From positions 10,831,444-10,895,443 of the forward strand of contig OZ023214.1 in the NCBI GenBank assembly GCA_963995525.1: DNA of 64,000 nt, written 5' to 3'. The DNA comes from Escarpia spicata. Its lineage: Eukaryota; Annelida; Polychaeta; Sabellida; Siboglinidae. The first letter of the stretch is position 1, and the number at the start of each line of letters is the position of its first letter. Positions 53,365 through 63,459 of the stretch are shown here, in pieces. Under the pieces are notes generated by a model. The model saw nothing but the letters and a program-made list of their open reading frames with translations. It made no database searches and was not told the origin of the DNA. The position numbers and the translations under genes are program-made.

Positions 53365-55199
53365 TGGGAATATATATATATATATATATATATTGAAACC
53401 GGTGGATCATGCAGAATTTGGCATTGGTAAAAAGAGAGTACATATGTTAGCGATGCTTGATTGTTTGCCACATTAGTTATCATCAATGTAACTTCTCCAA
53501 AGGGGCTGCGAACATCGAGCCCGCTCGCATAATAATATAAATATCTCAACACTGCGTTCGTATTTATACAACTAAAATCACGGCAAGGCAGGCACCCGAT
53601 ATTTACGAATTGCGGAAACGATTTTTTTCTCTCTGGAAAGTGACGGTATTCACTCTCAGAGTTGTGGACACGACTACTCCATTGCGTACTGATGGAGTTA
53701 CATTTCCCGACGTTTCAAATGCAAAACCGCAATTGAAGTGTGACCTGTTTACTGTGTCGAAGAAACCACAACACTAGCGAAGAGAGTTGCCAGACTCTAA
53801 ACCATGGTTCGTCGATTTCGAAAAGCTCCAGCATTATTGGGAGTCTGTACTTCTTGTGTTCGGTAAATGTATAACTTGTGTGATTCGTCTTTGTTCATAC
53901 TTACCAATATCATACTCAGCATGGCGGTTTGATATTAAAACAGATTATTTGTACAACATGGAAAAGTATTTCGATTTCAAAACTGGCTAAAATTAGCAAG
54001 CGTAGACTAATAAGCGCAAGTAACCACATTAATCGATTTATTTAAAAGTAGTATTTATACAGTGTGTTACTCTAATGTATATTGAAATATATTTAACTTC
54101 AATTAGTGTTACATTACACCAATGACCTGTTTTCATTAATCGTTCTTTACGTAAAATACGAGGCGTGAGCTAAGTTACCAGAGAGAAATAATTTACAATA
54201 TTAACTTTTCCCAAAGTTTCAAACCTTTGTTTACTCCGGCAAAATGACACTTTTAAACGACGGCAAAGTGTGAGCGTTCAATATGACCGTACAGAAACAA
54301 ATTGCGAAGCATTAGGTCTAACCTTAAAATTAGAAGAAAATGACTCAAACAGTATATACTATTCACGTATATAAAATGTATGGACGACCAATCGATGATT
54401 ATATCGCATAAGTTATAGATACACTTTAGTATGTTAAATGAGCGTACTGACTCGGGTTCGTTATACAAATTAGTATCTACACGCGAACGTATTTACTTGG
54501 AATTTATATTTATCAGCACGCTGTTTCTGCAGTATTGTCAAGGAGCACATACATCAGCTAATCAATGGCTTAGCCACGGGGGACACATTAAAGGGAAACG
54601 CGTGTACGCGTGTGTACTGTACACAATAAACAACACACAGTTTATGCACTCAGTAAATAAACAGACAGGCCGTGGAAGCGTCGGGCGATCTGCGGTGGCG
54701 ACCGAGTAGCCGTTACTTCACACGCCGCCGGCTTGACCGCAAGTAGCCGCTGGCGGTGTGTGCCGGACAACGTCCCGACTCCCGTGTGGGAGCGCGGACA
54801 GCCAAGTCCCGCCACTGGGACTAGCCAGACGCCGGGTCCGGTTTCCAGCGAAGTCAGCCCGGACCACGGGGCCTTTAGGGTGATGCCAAGGGTGACTTAT
54901 AGAGAGGCCGGTGAGAGGGGCGATCTGCGGGCGAGAACCCTCTGTACTAGAGCGGGTTCATCGCAACACGGGAAGCTGGTCACTGAACAGCTGCATGTAT
55001 GCAGTTGCTTCGGACACTGGTAAGGCGGGAAACTGTCATAATCAGTTTGTAGTTGGGACAAATCTGGTGATTATAAATTATTGTGTTCCTCGTTGTTTTG
55101 TAATACTTAGTATACACACCGATAGTATTTAAAATTATAATTATATATATATATAACATTTTATTATTTATTAATTATAGATCTATAATATATATATAT

Positions 55200-55238
<39 letters not shown>

Positions 55239-57005
55239 GATAGCTAAACATAAATTATATATATATAAGACAAGTATACATATACATTACAGCTAAGTAC
55301 ATGTATATATATTAAATATATATATATATATATATATAAATTGTATATATATATATATGGATGTGTGTGTGTGTGCGTGTGTGCGTGTGTGCGTGTGTGC
55401 GTGTGTATATATATATATATATAAATACATACATTCATACACACGTACATACGTACATACGCACATACACATATACACACATACATAACAATTAAATATG
55501 TATTTTCTAACATTCTTCTTCATCTTCTTCCTCGTTGAGTTGATTATAATGTAATTAAACAATAAATTAACGCAGTTCAGCATCGTAAATCATAATAAAA
55601 CCCACATTTTAAGAATGTAATGTTTTGATAAATAATATTGAAGTATACGAGGATGAATGTGACCGAGAATGGGATTTTGGCCACCCACCATATAGAGCAA
55701 GTGGGTTCCTAAAGCCCGCCGATCTGCGTTTTGTGACATTGGTAACGAGATAATAAATTTTACGTGGCGTTCCCAGTGGCCACGTAAATGCGCACAGCAA
55801 GTGCCAGTAACCTAAATGTGGAAATAGCTAAATGTAACGGAACGTGGTATATTAATAACAATTAACATTGCATAGCCTGAAGCTAAATGTTTTCGTCATG
55901 ACGATGATAAATCACATACTAATAAACGTGTCGCTATCATTTCCCTTCCGTAATTGGATTATAAATATGGCGTATAGCCCGTTATTGGGTGTAATGCACA
56001 CTGCTGGTTTTATTTCATTCTCGCTAAATGTCGGCCTTGATGAATGATGCATTAAGTTTTACACTGAAGGAAGGACGTTACATGTTCGGATGGGCTATTA
56101 CAAATGTGGATATAAATAGTACGATGGAAGTTAGCATGGACGTTGTGTTATATTATGAAATAAAAAGGTGGGAGTTAAAATATACACAAATACAATTAAT
56201 TACTTATTATCTTGGAAACATTTTACACACTTCTCTTCTCGTGCGTTATTTTAGGTTTATATTTTACTACCAGGCAACGCCTTTATTACAAAGATTTCAA
56301 CTAACTGATTACCTATTGAATAGAAATAGGATCATTTTTTTCAATTAAGAAACCAAATCGTCGTATTTATGATTTAGGTTGCTATGCTCCTTAAAGTTTC
56401 CTATGAACTATTTCGCCGCAGAGGCTAATGAAAAAGACTCAAATTTGCAACGCATTTACAATCAAACAAATTTTGAGAATTGACAAATTTTAGTACGTTT
56501 AAAACCACTAATAAATAATTGATATTACAAAAAAATTATATATTCAGTAAGACGTTACAAAATCGCAGACAAACATTGATTCAGTCATTTGCGTGACTAT
56601 AACTGTTGCAACGTAATGCAATAATTAGCATAACAAAAATAATAAGTGAATTTAGGAGACTTGCAACGTAAAGTCAAGACCCCATGCACACCATCTTTCC
56701 AAGCGATTTGTAGCAATTTACACCTTGTCGTGTTTGATTACACTCCGGTCATAACAGCATTATAACTGTCCAGGGCGAGTGAATAGCAGCACTTGAGGTG
56801 GCGGTGTCACGCCTGCTGGTGTAAAGACGTTGCACTTACCTAATGGTGCGATGACAGTATCGGTGTCTTCTTCCGTCTTCACTCGGACACTATCTGACTT
56901 CGTCGACGACGCCATGAGAGCAGCGATTGAGAACGCCGAGGCTTTGGACGAGAGTTGCGGCTTCGGCGGCGAAGTCGGTCGGTTGACGACGAGAACGCCT
57001 TCCAT
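40153..57005 (-). CDS. Tbx20: T-box transcription factor Tbx20 (H15/midline class), complete gene, 7 coding exons
   Basis: Tbx20 proteins are nuclear DNA-binding regulators that recognise T-box half-sites (AGGTGTGA) and act in heart, neural and appendage development, often as Groucho-dependent repressors. Seven exons with GT-AG borders join in frame (166+295+274+156+77+116+368 nt = 1452 nt) into 483 residues plus stop; human TBX20 has about 447. Order: residues 1-55 with an eh1-like motif F25-M31; Ser/Thr/Pro-rich linker at about 60-130; T-box at about 131-323, with [40 protein letters not shown] and NPFAKGFRD all readable; a variable tail to 483. The N-terminal block [18 protein letters not shown] is what separates Tbx20 from Tbx1/15/18. 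Intron sizes from 5' to 3' are 5549, 3610, 357, 487, 819 and 4579 bp. No frameshift or internal stop is seen. UTRs and any non-coding first exon cannot be defined from sequence. Confidence 0.96.
40721..40860. promoter_or_regulatory. candidate intronic cis-regulatory cluster (CRE, T-box half-site, GATA)
   Basis: TGACGTCA (40721-40728) overlaps TCACACCT (40726-40733), the reverse complement of the T-box half-site AGGTGTGA. AGATAA (40783-40788) and TTATCT (40795-40800) follow, with AGATAG and TATCTG a little further on. T-box and GATA factors cooperate in cardiac programmes, so autoregulation is conceivable. These are short motifs and could be chance. Confidence 0.3.
42151..42319. repeat. 28-bp minisatellite, about 6 copies
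   Basis: Tandem copies of a unit built on gttttacagtagtttgttaa plus taataatt, with few substitutions, inside Tbx20 intron 6. Confidence 0.9.
45100..45215 (-). CDS. Tbx20: Tbx20 coding exon 6 (post T-box segment)
   Basis: Completes R323 and encodes E324-Q361 plus the first base of codon 362. It opens ESMEGLLQ, matching the ESVESLIQ that follows the T-box in human TBX20, and so fixes the frame. The rest ([18 protein letters not shown], then [10 protein letters not shown]) has two Cys and no counterpart I recall in vertebrates. The acceptor is gtttgtag at 45216 and the donor AAG|gtgagt at 45099, phase 1. A longer open frame in another register overlaps this exon but does not match the family. 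Confidence 0.92.
45216..46034 (-). other. Tbx20 intron 5
   Basis: An 819-bp AT-rich intron with canonical ends. I see no repeat array or other gene in it. Confidence 0.9.
46035..46111 (-). CDS. Tbx20: Tbx20 coding exon 5 (C-terminal T-box helix)
   Basis: A 77-nt exon for residues 298-322 plus two bases of R323. It reads [19 protein letters not shown], the DNA-contacting 3-10 helix region shared by all T-box proteins, then RLTELER. The acceptor is gttattcag at 46112 and the donor AAG|gtgggt at 46034, a slightly unusual +4 G. Because it is so short, automated gene finders could miss it. Confidence 0.95.
46112..46598 (-). other. Tbx20 intron 4
   Basis: A 487-bp AT-rich intron with canonical GT-AG ends. 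Nothing else is recognised. Confidence 0.9.
46599..46754 (-). CDS. Tbx20: Tbx20 coding exon 4 (T-box, minor-groove and dimer-side strands)
   Basis: Encodes residues 246-297 (52 complete codons, phase 0 at both ends). It begins [12 protein letters not shown], preceded by the acceptor cttgtag at 46755, and carries [20 protein letters not shown]. The donor is CTG|gtgagc at 46598, directly after TAYQNQL. The apparent Met at 46739 is internal (S-M-H-K-Y). [13 protein letters not shown] is a variable T-box loop; human TBX20 has a similar HIIKKKD stretch here. Confidence 0.96.
46755..47111 (-). other. Tbx20 intron 3
   Basis: A 357-bp AT-rich intron between two phase-0 T-box exons. Nothing else is recognised. 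Confidence 0.9.
47112..47385 (-). CDS. Tbx20: Tbx20 coding exon 3 (T-box core)
   Basis: Completes R154 and encodes R155-H245, the first half of the T-box DNA-binding domain. Readable family signatures are [56 protein letters not shown] and [11 protein letters not shown]. The acceptor is tcttgcag|GCGC at 47386 and the donor CAT|gtgagt at 47111. It ends in phase 0 after Gly-Gly-His, the same place as the T-box intron before [12 protein letters not shown] in other family members. [10 protein letters not shown] is typical of the Tbx20/Tbx1 group rather than of Brachyury or Tbx2/3. Confidence 0.96.
47585..47876. mobile_element. MITE-like foldback element, copy A
   Basis: The left arm 47585-47690 and right arm 47783-47876 are reverse complements over about 95-105 nt with scattered mismatches. 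They flank an AT-rich loop with TA microsatellite (47680-47760). Both arms share blocks such as ttgagaatgt, cctaaata, cattagaagtaa and gcaaacatgtgcat. No ORF is present, so it would be non-autonomous. A (TA)n tract follows at 47871-47940. A second copy lies at 50060-50185. Confidence 0.65.
47958..48160. repeat. inverted repeat with identical 52-nt arms
   Basis: Arms 47958-48009 and 48109-48160 are perfect reverse complements by eye, and weaker matching continues outward (47947 and 48174). The loop of about 100 nt includes a short TA tract. The absence of mismatches suggests a recent origin. It could be a foldback transposon or a template-switch duplication. Confidence 0.8.
48240..48620. promoter_or_regulatory. 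CpG-rich intronic block, candidate enhancer
   Basis: GC-richer and free of simple repeats, in contrast to the AT-rich DNA on both sides. It includes TCACACCT (48502-48509), a T-box half-site in reverse. Short frames here look like composition shadows. Conservation cannot be judged from one sequence. Confidence 0.25.
49588..50395. repeat. degenerate minisatellite, period about 50-60 bp
   Basis: Repeated blocks of the form cttgtaaacggacagcgtaa followed by a variable linker and tacgtagtaattaccata recur about twelve to fifteen times with many substitutions. Copy B of the foldback element splits the array at 50060-50185. Confidence 0.75.
50060..50185. mobile_element. MITE-like foldback element, copy B (shorter)
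   Basis: The left arm 50060-50113 and right arm 50133-50183 are inverted copies built on actaattctcatttcatta plus gaagtaacc and atattgattg. The internal blocks cattagaagt and attgattgcaaatatgtgc match copy A at 47640-47690 and 47783-47825, so the two belong to one family. It interrupts the degenerate minisatellite at 49588-50395. Confidence 0.65.
50996..51290 (-). CDS. Tbx20: Tbx20 coding exon 2 (S/T/P-rich linker and start of T-box)
   Basis: Codons 56-153 plus two bases of codon 154. The acceptor is a pyrimidine tract ending ctcctcag at 51291; joining the single G of exon 1 gives GAG AAG (E56 K57) in frame. Residues 66-90 are almost entirely Pro, Ser and Thr, a low-complexity linker longer than I recall in vertebrate TBX20. 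The T-box begins near L131 with [21 protein letters not shown]. The donor is AAG|gttagt at 50995. The split Arg codon (phase 2) before RMFPT is, to my knowledge, a conserved T-box intron position. Confidence 0.95.
53289..53392. repeat. (TA)n microsatellite
   Basis: About 100 bp of TA dinucleotides with a few interruptions, in Tbx20 intron 1. Confidence 0.9.
55140..55440. repeat. compound TA / GTGTGC / ACAT microsatellites
   Basis: Several (TA)n runs, then a GTGTGC run (about 55363-55404), another TA run and an ACAT-like stretch, in Tbx20 intron 1. Confidence 0.85.
56840..57005 (-). CDS. Tbx20: Tbx20 coding exon 1 (start codon, eh1 repression motif)
   Basis: Encodes residues 1-55 plus the first base of codon 56. 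The ATG at 57005-57003 sits in a strong initiation context (A at -3, G at +4). An in-frame TAG lies five codons upstream (57020-57018), so this is the first usable Met. The peptide contains [17 protein letters not shown], the conserved Tbx20 N-terminus. F25-S-I-A-A-L-M31 fits the eh1 consensus for Groucho/TLE binding, and eh1 function is known for the fly homologue Midline. An acidic stretch (EEDTD, 45-49) follows. The donor is AG|gtaagt at 56839, leaving one base (phase 1). Reading on into the intron would stop at 56760. Confidence 0.95.
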
Positions 57006-57450
57006 GGTGACAGCACCCTAAGACGTCGTCGCGGAGACAAGAGGGTTAGCGAGAGACGACGGGGGTGGAATGGCGTATCCCGTCTGTACCGCGGATCGAG
57101 CAGCAACCGCTGGTGTGCCGAGTCTGGTTCGGTCTCAGACCTGTCCTCCTGCGTCCAGCCGACGCGGTCGTTTACGGCAGGCGGACGGATTGGCGCGGAC
57201 AGCTACAACGGACATCCGGTGAGCGAACAGGGAACTTGGCGAATGTTGAGCCGGGCAAATGAACAACAACAGAGCACTGGTTTCTAACGCGTCTGTCTAG
57301 CGGCTGTCAGAGAGCGCGCCACTCAGACGGCAACAGCGCTCAGCGACGCGCTGATTGGTCGAGGCGGCGCGTCGCAGATGACACCGAGCCGCGACTCCCC
57401 GCCTGCAGGGGGCGTGCCTTGACTGTTGGCAGGCGATTAATTGGTCATTT
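57006..57450 (-). promoter_or_regulatory. Tbx20: CpG-rich Tbx20 promoter / 5' UTR region
   Basis: This block directly upstream of the ATG is much richer in C, G and CpG than its surroundings. Two CCAAT boxes in the direction of the gene appear as ATTGG on the plus strand at 57354-57358 and 57440-57444, 86 bp apart. I see no TATA box at a sensible distance. This fits a TATA-less CpG-island promoter, but the transcription start is not determined. A 110-codon plus-strand frame here (56955-57287) is an antisense shadow of the GC-rich sequence. Confidence 0.55.
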
Positions 57451-60325
57451 CGATTTAATCATTTTCAACACACGACTGCACTTGATTAAGTGTCATTGTG
57501 CCGTGGCACTGCACTTGACATTCTAACAAGAACGTGCTGCATGATTCGACGCAGCACCGCCGACGGTTAATAAAGCAAAATATTAATCGAAAACTCGCAC
57601 GCCGCTTTATCGGCACGGCGTCCATGCACTGGGAAACGAACCCTCGTACGAGACATCCCGATCGCCCGGCCCAGTGCTCCTTTCATCCCACATTCCGCTC
57701 CCGTGTCTTCCCTCTCCCTTTACACCTCCCCCCGTTCCCCTCTCACACTCTCCCCGAGCCGAATCACTCCCGTTCCATACGGTCTTTATTCGATGCTTAA
57801 GAAGACGGGGAAATCGTCAATGACACTTACATGGGCAGCGTTATCGCCCCACACGTCGACTCGTAACACAACATGGCCCCGGGACTTCGACTTGGGTGGC
57901 ACTCATGTATAATATATTACGTGGCCGTCAGAGGCGCCCACACCGGCGCTGCCGTCGAAGACAGCCGGCAGCTATGGGCGCGAAGCCGCTACGTGTAACG
58001 GGCCCCTCTTCCCGGGCAAGCGGCTGCCAAATGTTCACAGTTTCATGCATGAACGAATTGATAAAATCGCAATCAGCGTTTGGTTTCGCCGCTACCCAAA
58101 GCCGACGGCACACTTCGCGCCGTGCCGATTGTCATATCTACGATCATCCTGACCAGTGACAAAGACAGAGATTGTTACGACAACGTAACGTGACCCTCTG
58201 CCCATTGTCGACACGAAGATGTCAAGTTTTTGACTCCACTAGGCCAGTGTCGTAGTTCACGTCTTTATGTTCCTCTTCCGTCTCGGAAACCCCATTCCCT
58301 CGTCCTTCCTCGCCTTGTTTATTACGGGGAGTACTTCAGGCAGGGGTCAGGTCTGGATTTTCCAGGAAGGCCCACGGCTATGCAGGATTTACAAGTTCTT
58401 TCGGGACGGTGTCAGTGGAGATACACTAACCGGCCCCACGCACTGGCTCCGACCGCCTCCCATGCACGGTTCTCGGAAGCAAAACGCAAGATTACGATAT
58501 CAGCTTGGTCAGAAATCATGTTTCCGTCGTCTCTGCTTTCGGAGACAAATTTTGACGAGAATGATTCTGTAAAGTTCGTCAAAATAAGTAGACACAGAGT
58601 GCGGGAGATGGCTATACGACCTGAACATTGCCACAAATACAACGTCCATGGAATTATTCTACAATGGACTCGTGTAATGGGCATGATTCGCAAAATATGC
58701 GGGTCTGGATAGAGAGCAGACCATTTTGTTAAAGCAAATCTGCTAACCTATAATACATGAACAGGGATATGAATGACACTATAGTTCAGAGTTATAACAA
58801 TTAGTCCCTTTTTGAGTCATTTCTGCAACGTCTTTCGCCGGTATCATGCATCTTGGAACACTGGTATTTGGAAAACTGTTGCATCGACCCGTTGTTCCTC
58901 ATAGTCGTGCTTGTCAGTGTACAACACAGTGTTATATTGTAAACGTACCCCAGTCGTATATGAACCGGGGGTCCATTTACAACGGCGTGAAGAATTACCC
59001 CTATAAAAATAACGTTTAATATGTTAAGAGAGTTAAAAGCGGTTAATTGTTCTACGTGCAATAACAACAACAAATAGCAAATTCATAAACCTTATAGTAA
59101 TATAAATCAACAATGTCCTTTTCATTTTCATTTTCATTTATTTTTATTAACATTGTTTTGGCAAATTTCTTGCCAAGTTTTGCATTTAAAAATGGTACAT
59201 ATTTTACTTATATACATCAGTGTACGACGTCTATGATTTGAGAACCACTAAACGCATAAACAGTTCCATTTTTCAGTGGTAAAAGGACCCCGGTCCATTT
59301 ATCACGTAGGTCCATTTATAACCACACACAGGCTATTGTAGGGATTTACTTTTAGGCGGATATTCATTTCACCAACAAACCTGATGCCGGGTGTGCGCTG
59401 GGACTACGCATTCGAATGAAGCGTCGTTTCTTGTATACAAAACGAAATATGCTTGCTTTTGAGTGTTTGGTATTTCACAGTAGGCTCATTGGGTCATTCC
59501 TAGATAAAGTTAACATTGGCGTGAATTGTTCGACAATAATGACATTTCTGAAAAGCCATTCGCTTGTAACTTCAACGCAGATAACAACATTATTATGGCC
59601 AGATACTAATTTATATACCCATGAGTGGTGAAAATCAATACCAAGTAGCGTGAACACGTCCAAGCGTCTATCTCAAGTTATCCAGGACGTAGGATTCTAG
59701 TTATCGATGGAGGCTGGCAGAACTGGATAGTGATGGTACATGCATATCTGTCCAAATATAAAATCGCAATAGATAAGGAGGAAGATGTTAAATATAATTT
59801 GTTTAATGATTTTGTGTGGTTATGAAAATATTGATGAAAGTATTTTTTCCACCTTAAGAAGATACAAACCTAGAGGACACCAAAGAACGTTAGTGAAGGA
59901 ACAATGGAATCTGGATATTCTATTAGAAAGTATATTCATTCTCGTATATAAAATATGAGAAAAGAATGCACGGAACAACGTATATATACTGACATTTCTA
60001 AAACGTGTTTATATTAGTATAACATAATTATACTCTCTATTGTGTCAAAACTTATATAAGTCAAACAATTAATGGAATTAATTATTATCTTACTTGCTTA
60101 TATTAAACCTAAATGAATAATTCGTGGAAGTTGTATTAGAAAATGGTGTGACATTCAGCATGAACTGGATTAAGATACAGTGTGTAATATGTTAAGATAA
60201 ATAAAAAATTTCAATGCTATTATATCCTAGCTAAAACCAGTTTCCCGAACATCCCGTTGTTTATAGTGTATACGGTTGATTTGGATTCTGTCGTCATACG
60301 ACGAACTGGAGAGTGAGAGGACGTA
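57451..60325. other. upstream flank of Tbx20, no gene recognised
   Basis: GC-rich to about 58170, with frames on both strands that match nothing. The 160-codon plus frame at 58230-58712 has no recognisable domain and may belong to a dispersed repeat. After 58800 the DNA becomes AT-rich. Confidence 0.45.
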
Positions 60326-60327
60326 CT

Positions 60328-60342
60328 GTCTGTGTGTTTGTG

Positions 60343-60374
<32 letters not shown>

Positions 60375-60755
60375 TACGTACGTGTATATATATATATATA
60401 TAATATAACTGATGTGCATATAAAGCGCCGCAAACAAATTAAATATATTATTATTTATTATTATATAATTCATATATACAGTGTATATATATATATATAT
60501 ATATATATAATCATATACATTCTATATACCTATATATACATATATCATTTATACACATATATAATTTATATATACAGTGTGTGTATATATTTTATGATAG
60601 ATTGTCAATTATATACATATATATATATATATATATACACATATATATACATATATACACTATATGTTTATAAATTATATATATATATATATACATGTAT
60701 ATACATACGCACGCACGCACATACACACATACACACACACACACGCACGCACGCA
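60328..60755. repeat. GTGC and (TA)n compound microsatellites
   Basis: gtgcgtgc units at 60338-60375, then many TA runs with short spacers to about 60700, then ACGC/ACAC units to 60755. Confidence 0.9.
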
Positions 60756-61392
60756 CGTTATTATGTATGTTACGTTTCAGTTTGGCTATTGGACAGGTCG
60801 AGGAAAGCGTTCTGTTACTCGGCCTTGCTGGTTAAACATGGATTCGTCGCAGTTTGATCCCAGACACCAGTGCTTTGTTGCGGGAGGCGTGAGAAAGCGA
60901 CGCGGACGACGATAATTGAAACTGTACAGACCGGCTCTTCCACCGAAGTCGGAATATGTTACAGCGGTTTAGCGATACAGAGAGAGTGCGTTGTTGTCGA
61001 CCACGCTACAACGAGGCTGGGACGACGCCGAACAATCACGCACACAGTAATGCATTATTTTATCGCTGCGTGAGAATATGTTTGTTTATTTTATCATCGG
61101 CTATGCGAACATTCGCGACACGCTTGCCACGACAGCCCTTTGAGAGCGTGATATTTTATTGCGCTTAATTAAAACATACGCCGGAAACTACAACTACCTG
61201 CAACGGTCAGGACGGCCATGCAGCGCTTTGTTAGAGTCTGTGCGTATAGTGAAGTAGGCTACAGCCGTTGCTCGGTTAATCGCACGATCCCTGGTCGGAG
61301 GACGGATGTACATGTATTATATAGGGCGGTCTGTATCATATGTGAACGACACGAAGTGTTTCTTGCTCACTTCTTCACACAATGCAGATTCC

Positions 61393-61421
61393 AATATATA
61401 TATATATACATATACATACGT

Positions 61422-61452
<31 letters not shown>

Positions 61453-61690
61453 CGTATGTATATGTATATATATATATATATAATATTATATTCAACCGTA
61501 TACAATATATATATATATGTATGTAAATATATATATATACATATACATATATATATATTTACATACATATATATATATATATTGTATACGGTTGAATATA
61601 ATATTATATATAATATTATAATTATATATGATATATAATTATATTATATATTTATATAGTATGCTTATATTATATATATATATATTAATA
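61393..61690. repeat. (TA)n-rich region containing a 126-bp palindrome
   Basis: TA and TACA runs throughout. The palindrome spans 61481-61606: the non-repetitive outer arms 61481-61506 and 61581-61606 are exact reverse complements, and the TA/TACA interior also pairs. Confidence 0.88.
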
Positions 61691-61694
61691 ATAT

Positions 61695-62027
<333 letters not shown>

Positions 62028-62204
62028 CCAGTATTTCTATCTTCCTCTCTGCTAACGCAGTAACGCTGACACTAAATATATAGATCTTAATCTTTCGCTG
62101 AATCTGTCGAAATTATTCATACCAAATGGATGGGTGACATTTTTTATTGGACGGGTAAATATATACCTGATAAGCAGTCATAAGGCTGAGACTGCGACGG
62201 GTAA

Positions 62205-62300
62205 CTGAGCCCGTTGCACCTTGTAGCACACAGGTAGAGCAAGGCGCTCGTCTCCAATACGTGACCACAGGGCACTGGATGGTTCGATGCTGGGGCACCG
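62205..62300 (+). mobile_element. candidate tRNA-derived SINE head
   Basis: A block resembling an RNA polymerase III A box (tagcacacaggtagagcaag, 62224-62243) is followed at tRNA-like spacing by ggatggttcgatgctgg (62277-62293), close to the B-box consensus GGTTCGANTCC. Adjacent sequence to about 62400 may be the SINE body. Folding as a functional tRNA looks unlikely. Confidence 0.4.
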
Positions 62301-62399
62301 CCGTAACGTATCGTACGCGGGTCCCCGGGGGACGGGGGAAACATACCCGGGTGTATGGGAATTGTGGTTGGCAATTAAGGAGATATCCGTCAAACCACT

Positions 62400-63125
62400 T
62401 CAGAGAGCTGGGAAATCATGGAAAGTATTTCAAATCTGTACTATTTCGCAGTAGAAATAAGTGTAATATAGAACAGAGTGTGCGAGCGAGCATGTGTGCT
62501 CGTGCGTACGTGCATACGTGCGTGGAAACACATTCATTGAACACACAAACCAATCATACTATAATAATTATAATACGACTGGTTTGTGTGTTCAGCAGCG
62601 TTTTTAGATGCTATGCTTTGTTTCCGTAATATTTCATAATACTTTAAGATTATATGTATGTTGAATACGAAAAAACAATACTTCTCTATAAAACCTAGTC
62701 GGATTATTATATATTACAGGCTATTGCTATTGTAATAGGGCGGAAAGGTTTTGCACAAATATTTGACAAAACTTGTATATTTTTATTAGCGACTATAACA
62801 ATTTTGAAAATTTTGCGAGTATTTGCAACACCTTAAAGTAAAGTGTGCCGTAAATACTTTGTTTTAGCCAAAGTGGGGTATTGCAACAATGTAATGCAAT
62901 ATTCGTAGTTTGCGCCCAACCTACGCACGTAGGAACGTTCGTGCGTGCGTGTGTGCGTGTGTTTGTGCGTGCGTGCGGGCCTGCGGGCGGGCGTGGGTCG
63001 ATGCATAGTTTGCTCTCTGTCCGATATGGTCAGCCTCATATTCTGTGTCTAGATCTCGAATGACGTCAACGTCTTTTCTCTCCTCCCAACTTCAGGACAG
63101 GATATCGATGAACGCCGTCGTGTGA
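62400..63125. other. intergenic, no gene recognised
   Basis: AT-rich DNA with a small hairpin (62539-62552 paired with 62580-62593, built on gaacacacaaacca) and a short GTGC tract at 62940-62990. Confidence 0.5.
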
Positions 63126-63458
63126 GAATTGGTTCTTATATAGCGCAATATCCAGTCCTCAGGAATCCTCAAAGCGCTTTACACTTTACCCCCTGGCAGA
63201 CCTGTTCAATCGAACACCATCTCGACTTTTTCTGGGAAGCATTCAGCCATGCTGCAATTAATGCGCGAAGACTAGTCGTAGACAAAACATCCAACACCTG
63301 TCAATAGCCAGCTACTCATTCATACAGCTGAGTGAACTGAAGCAACGTAGAGTAAACGAACATGCCCAAGGTTCGACACCGCCGCACAGGATTCGGACCC
63401 GAGTTCTCTCAGTCGAGAATCCGGAGCTCTTACCGCTGCGCTACTGCTCTCCATATAT
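63126..63458 (-). mobile_element. tRNA-derived SINE
   Basis: On the minus strand an A box tagcgcagcggta (63443-63431) and a B box ggtccgaatcc (63399-63389) stand at tRNA-like spacing. A body of about 230 bp follows and ends in a segment (63180-63126) containing aaagcgctttgag and gcgctatataagaacc. That agcgctt/tatatagcgc tail resembles a conserved SINE domain that I recall as widespread in invertebrate and fish genomes. Length is about 330 bp. No target duplication is apparent. Confidence 0.65.
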
Positions 63459-63459
63459 G

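Larger units (their letters stand above)
51291..56839 (-). other. Tbx20 intron 1
   Basis: The largest intron (5.5 kb), as expected for a developmental regulator. GC-richer blocks at 51420-51860, 52560-53060 and 54660-55030 alternate with AT-rich DNA and TA/GT microsatellites (53289-53392, 55140-55440). Open frames in the GC-rich blocks (for example 52578-53000 minus and 54733-55023 plus) match no family I know and are treated as non-coding. Confidence 0.85.

Noticed and set aside
58230..58712. 160-codon plus-strand ORF upstream of Tbx20
   Set aside because: No domain recognised, no supporting splice structure, and overlapping frames are open. It may be part of an unclassified dispersed repeat, so it is not called as a gene.
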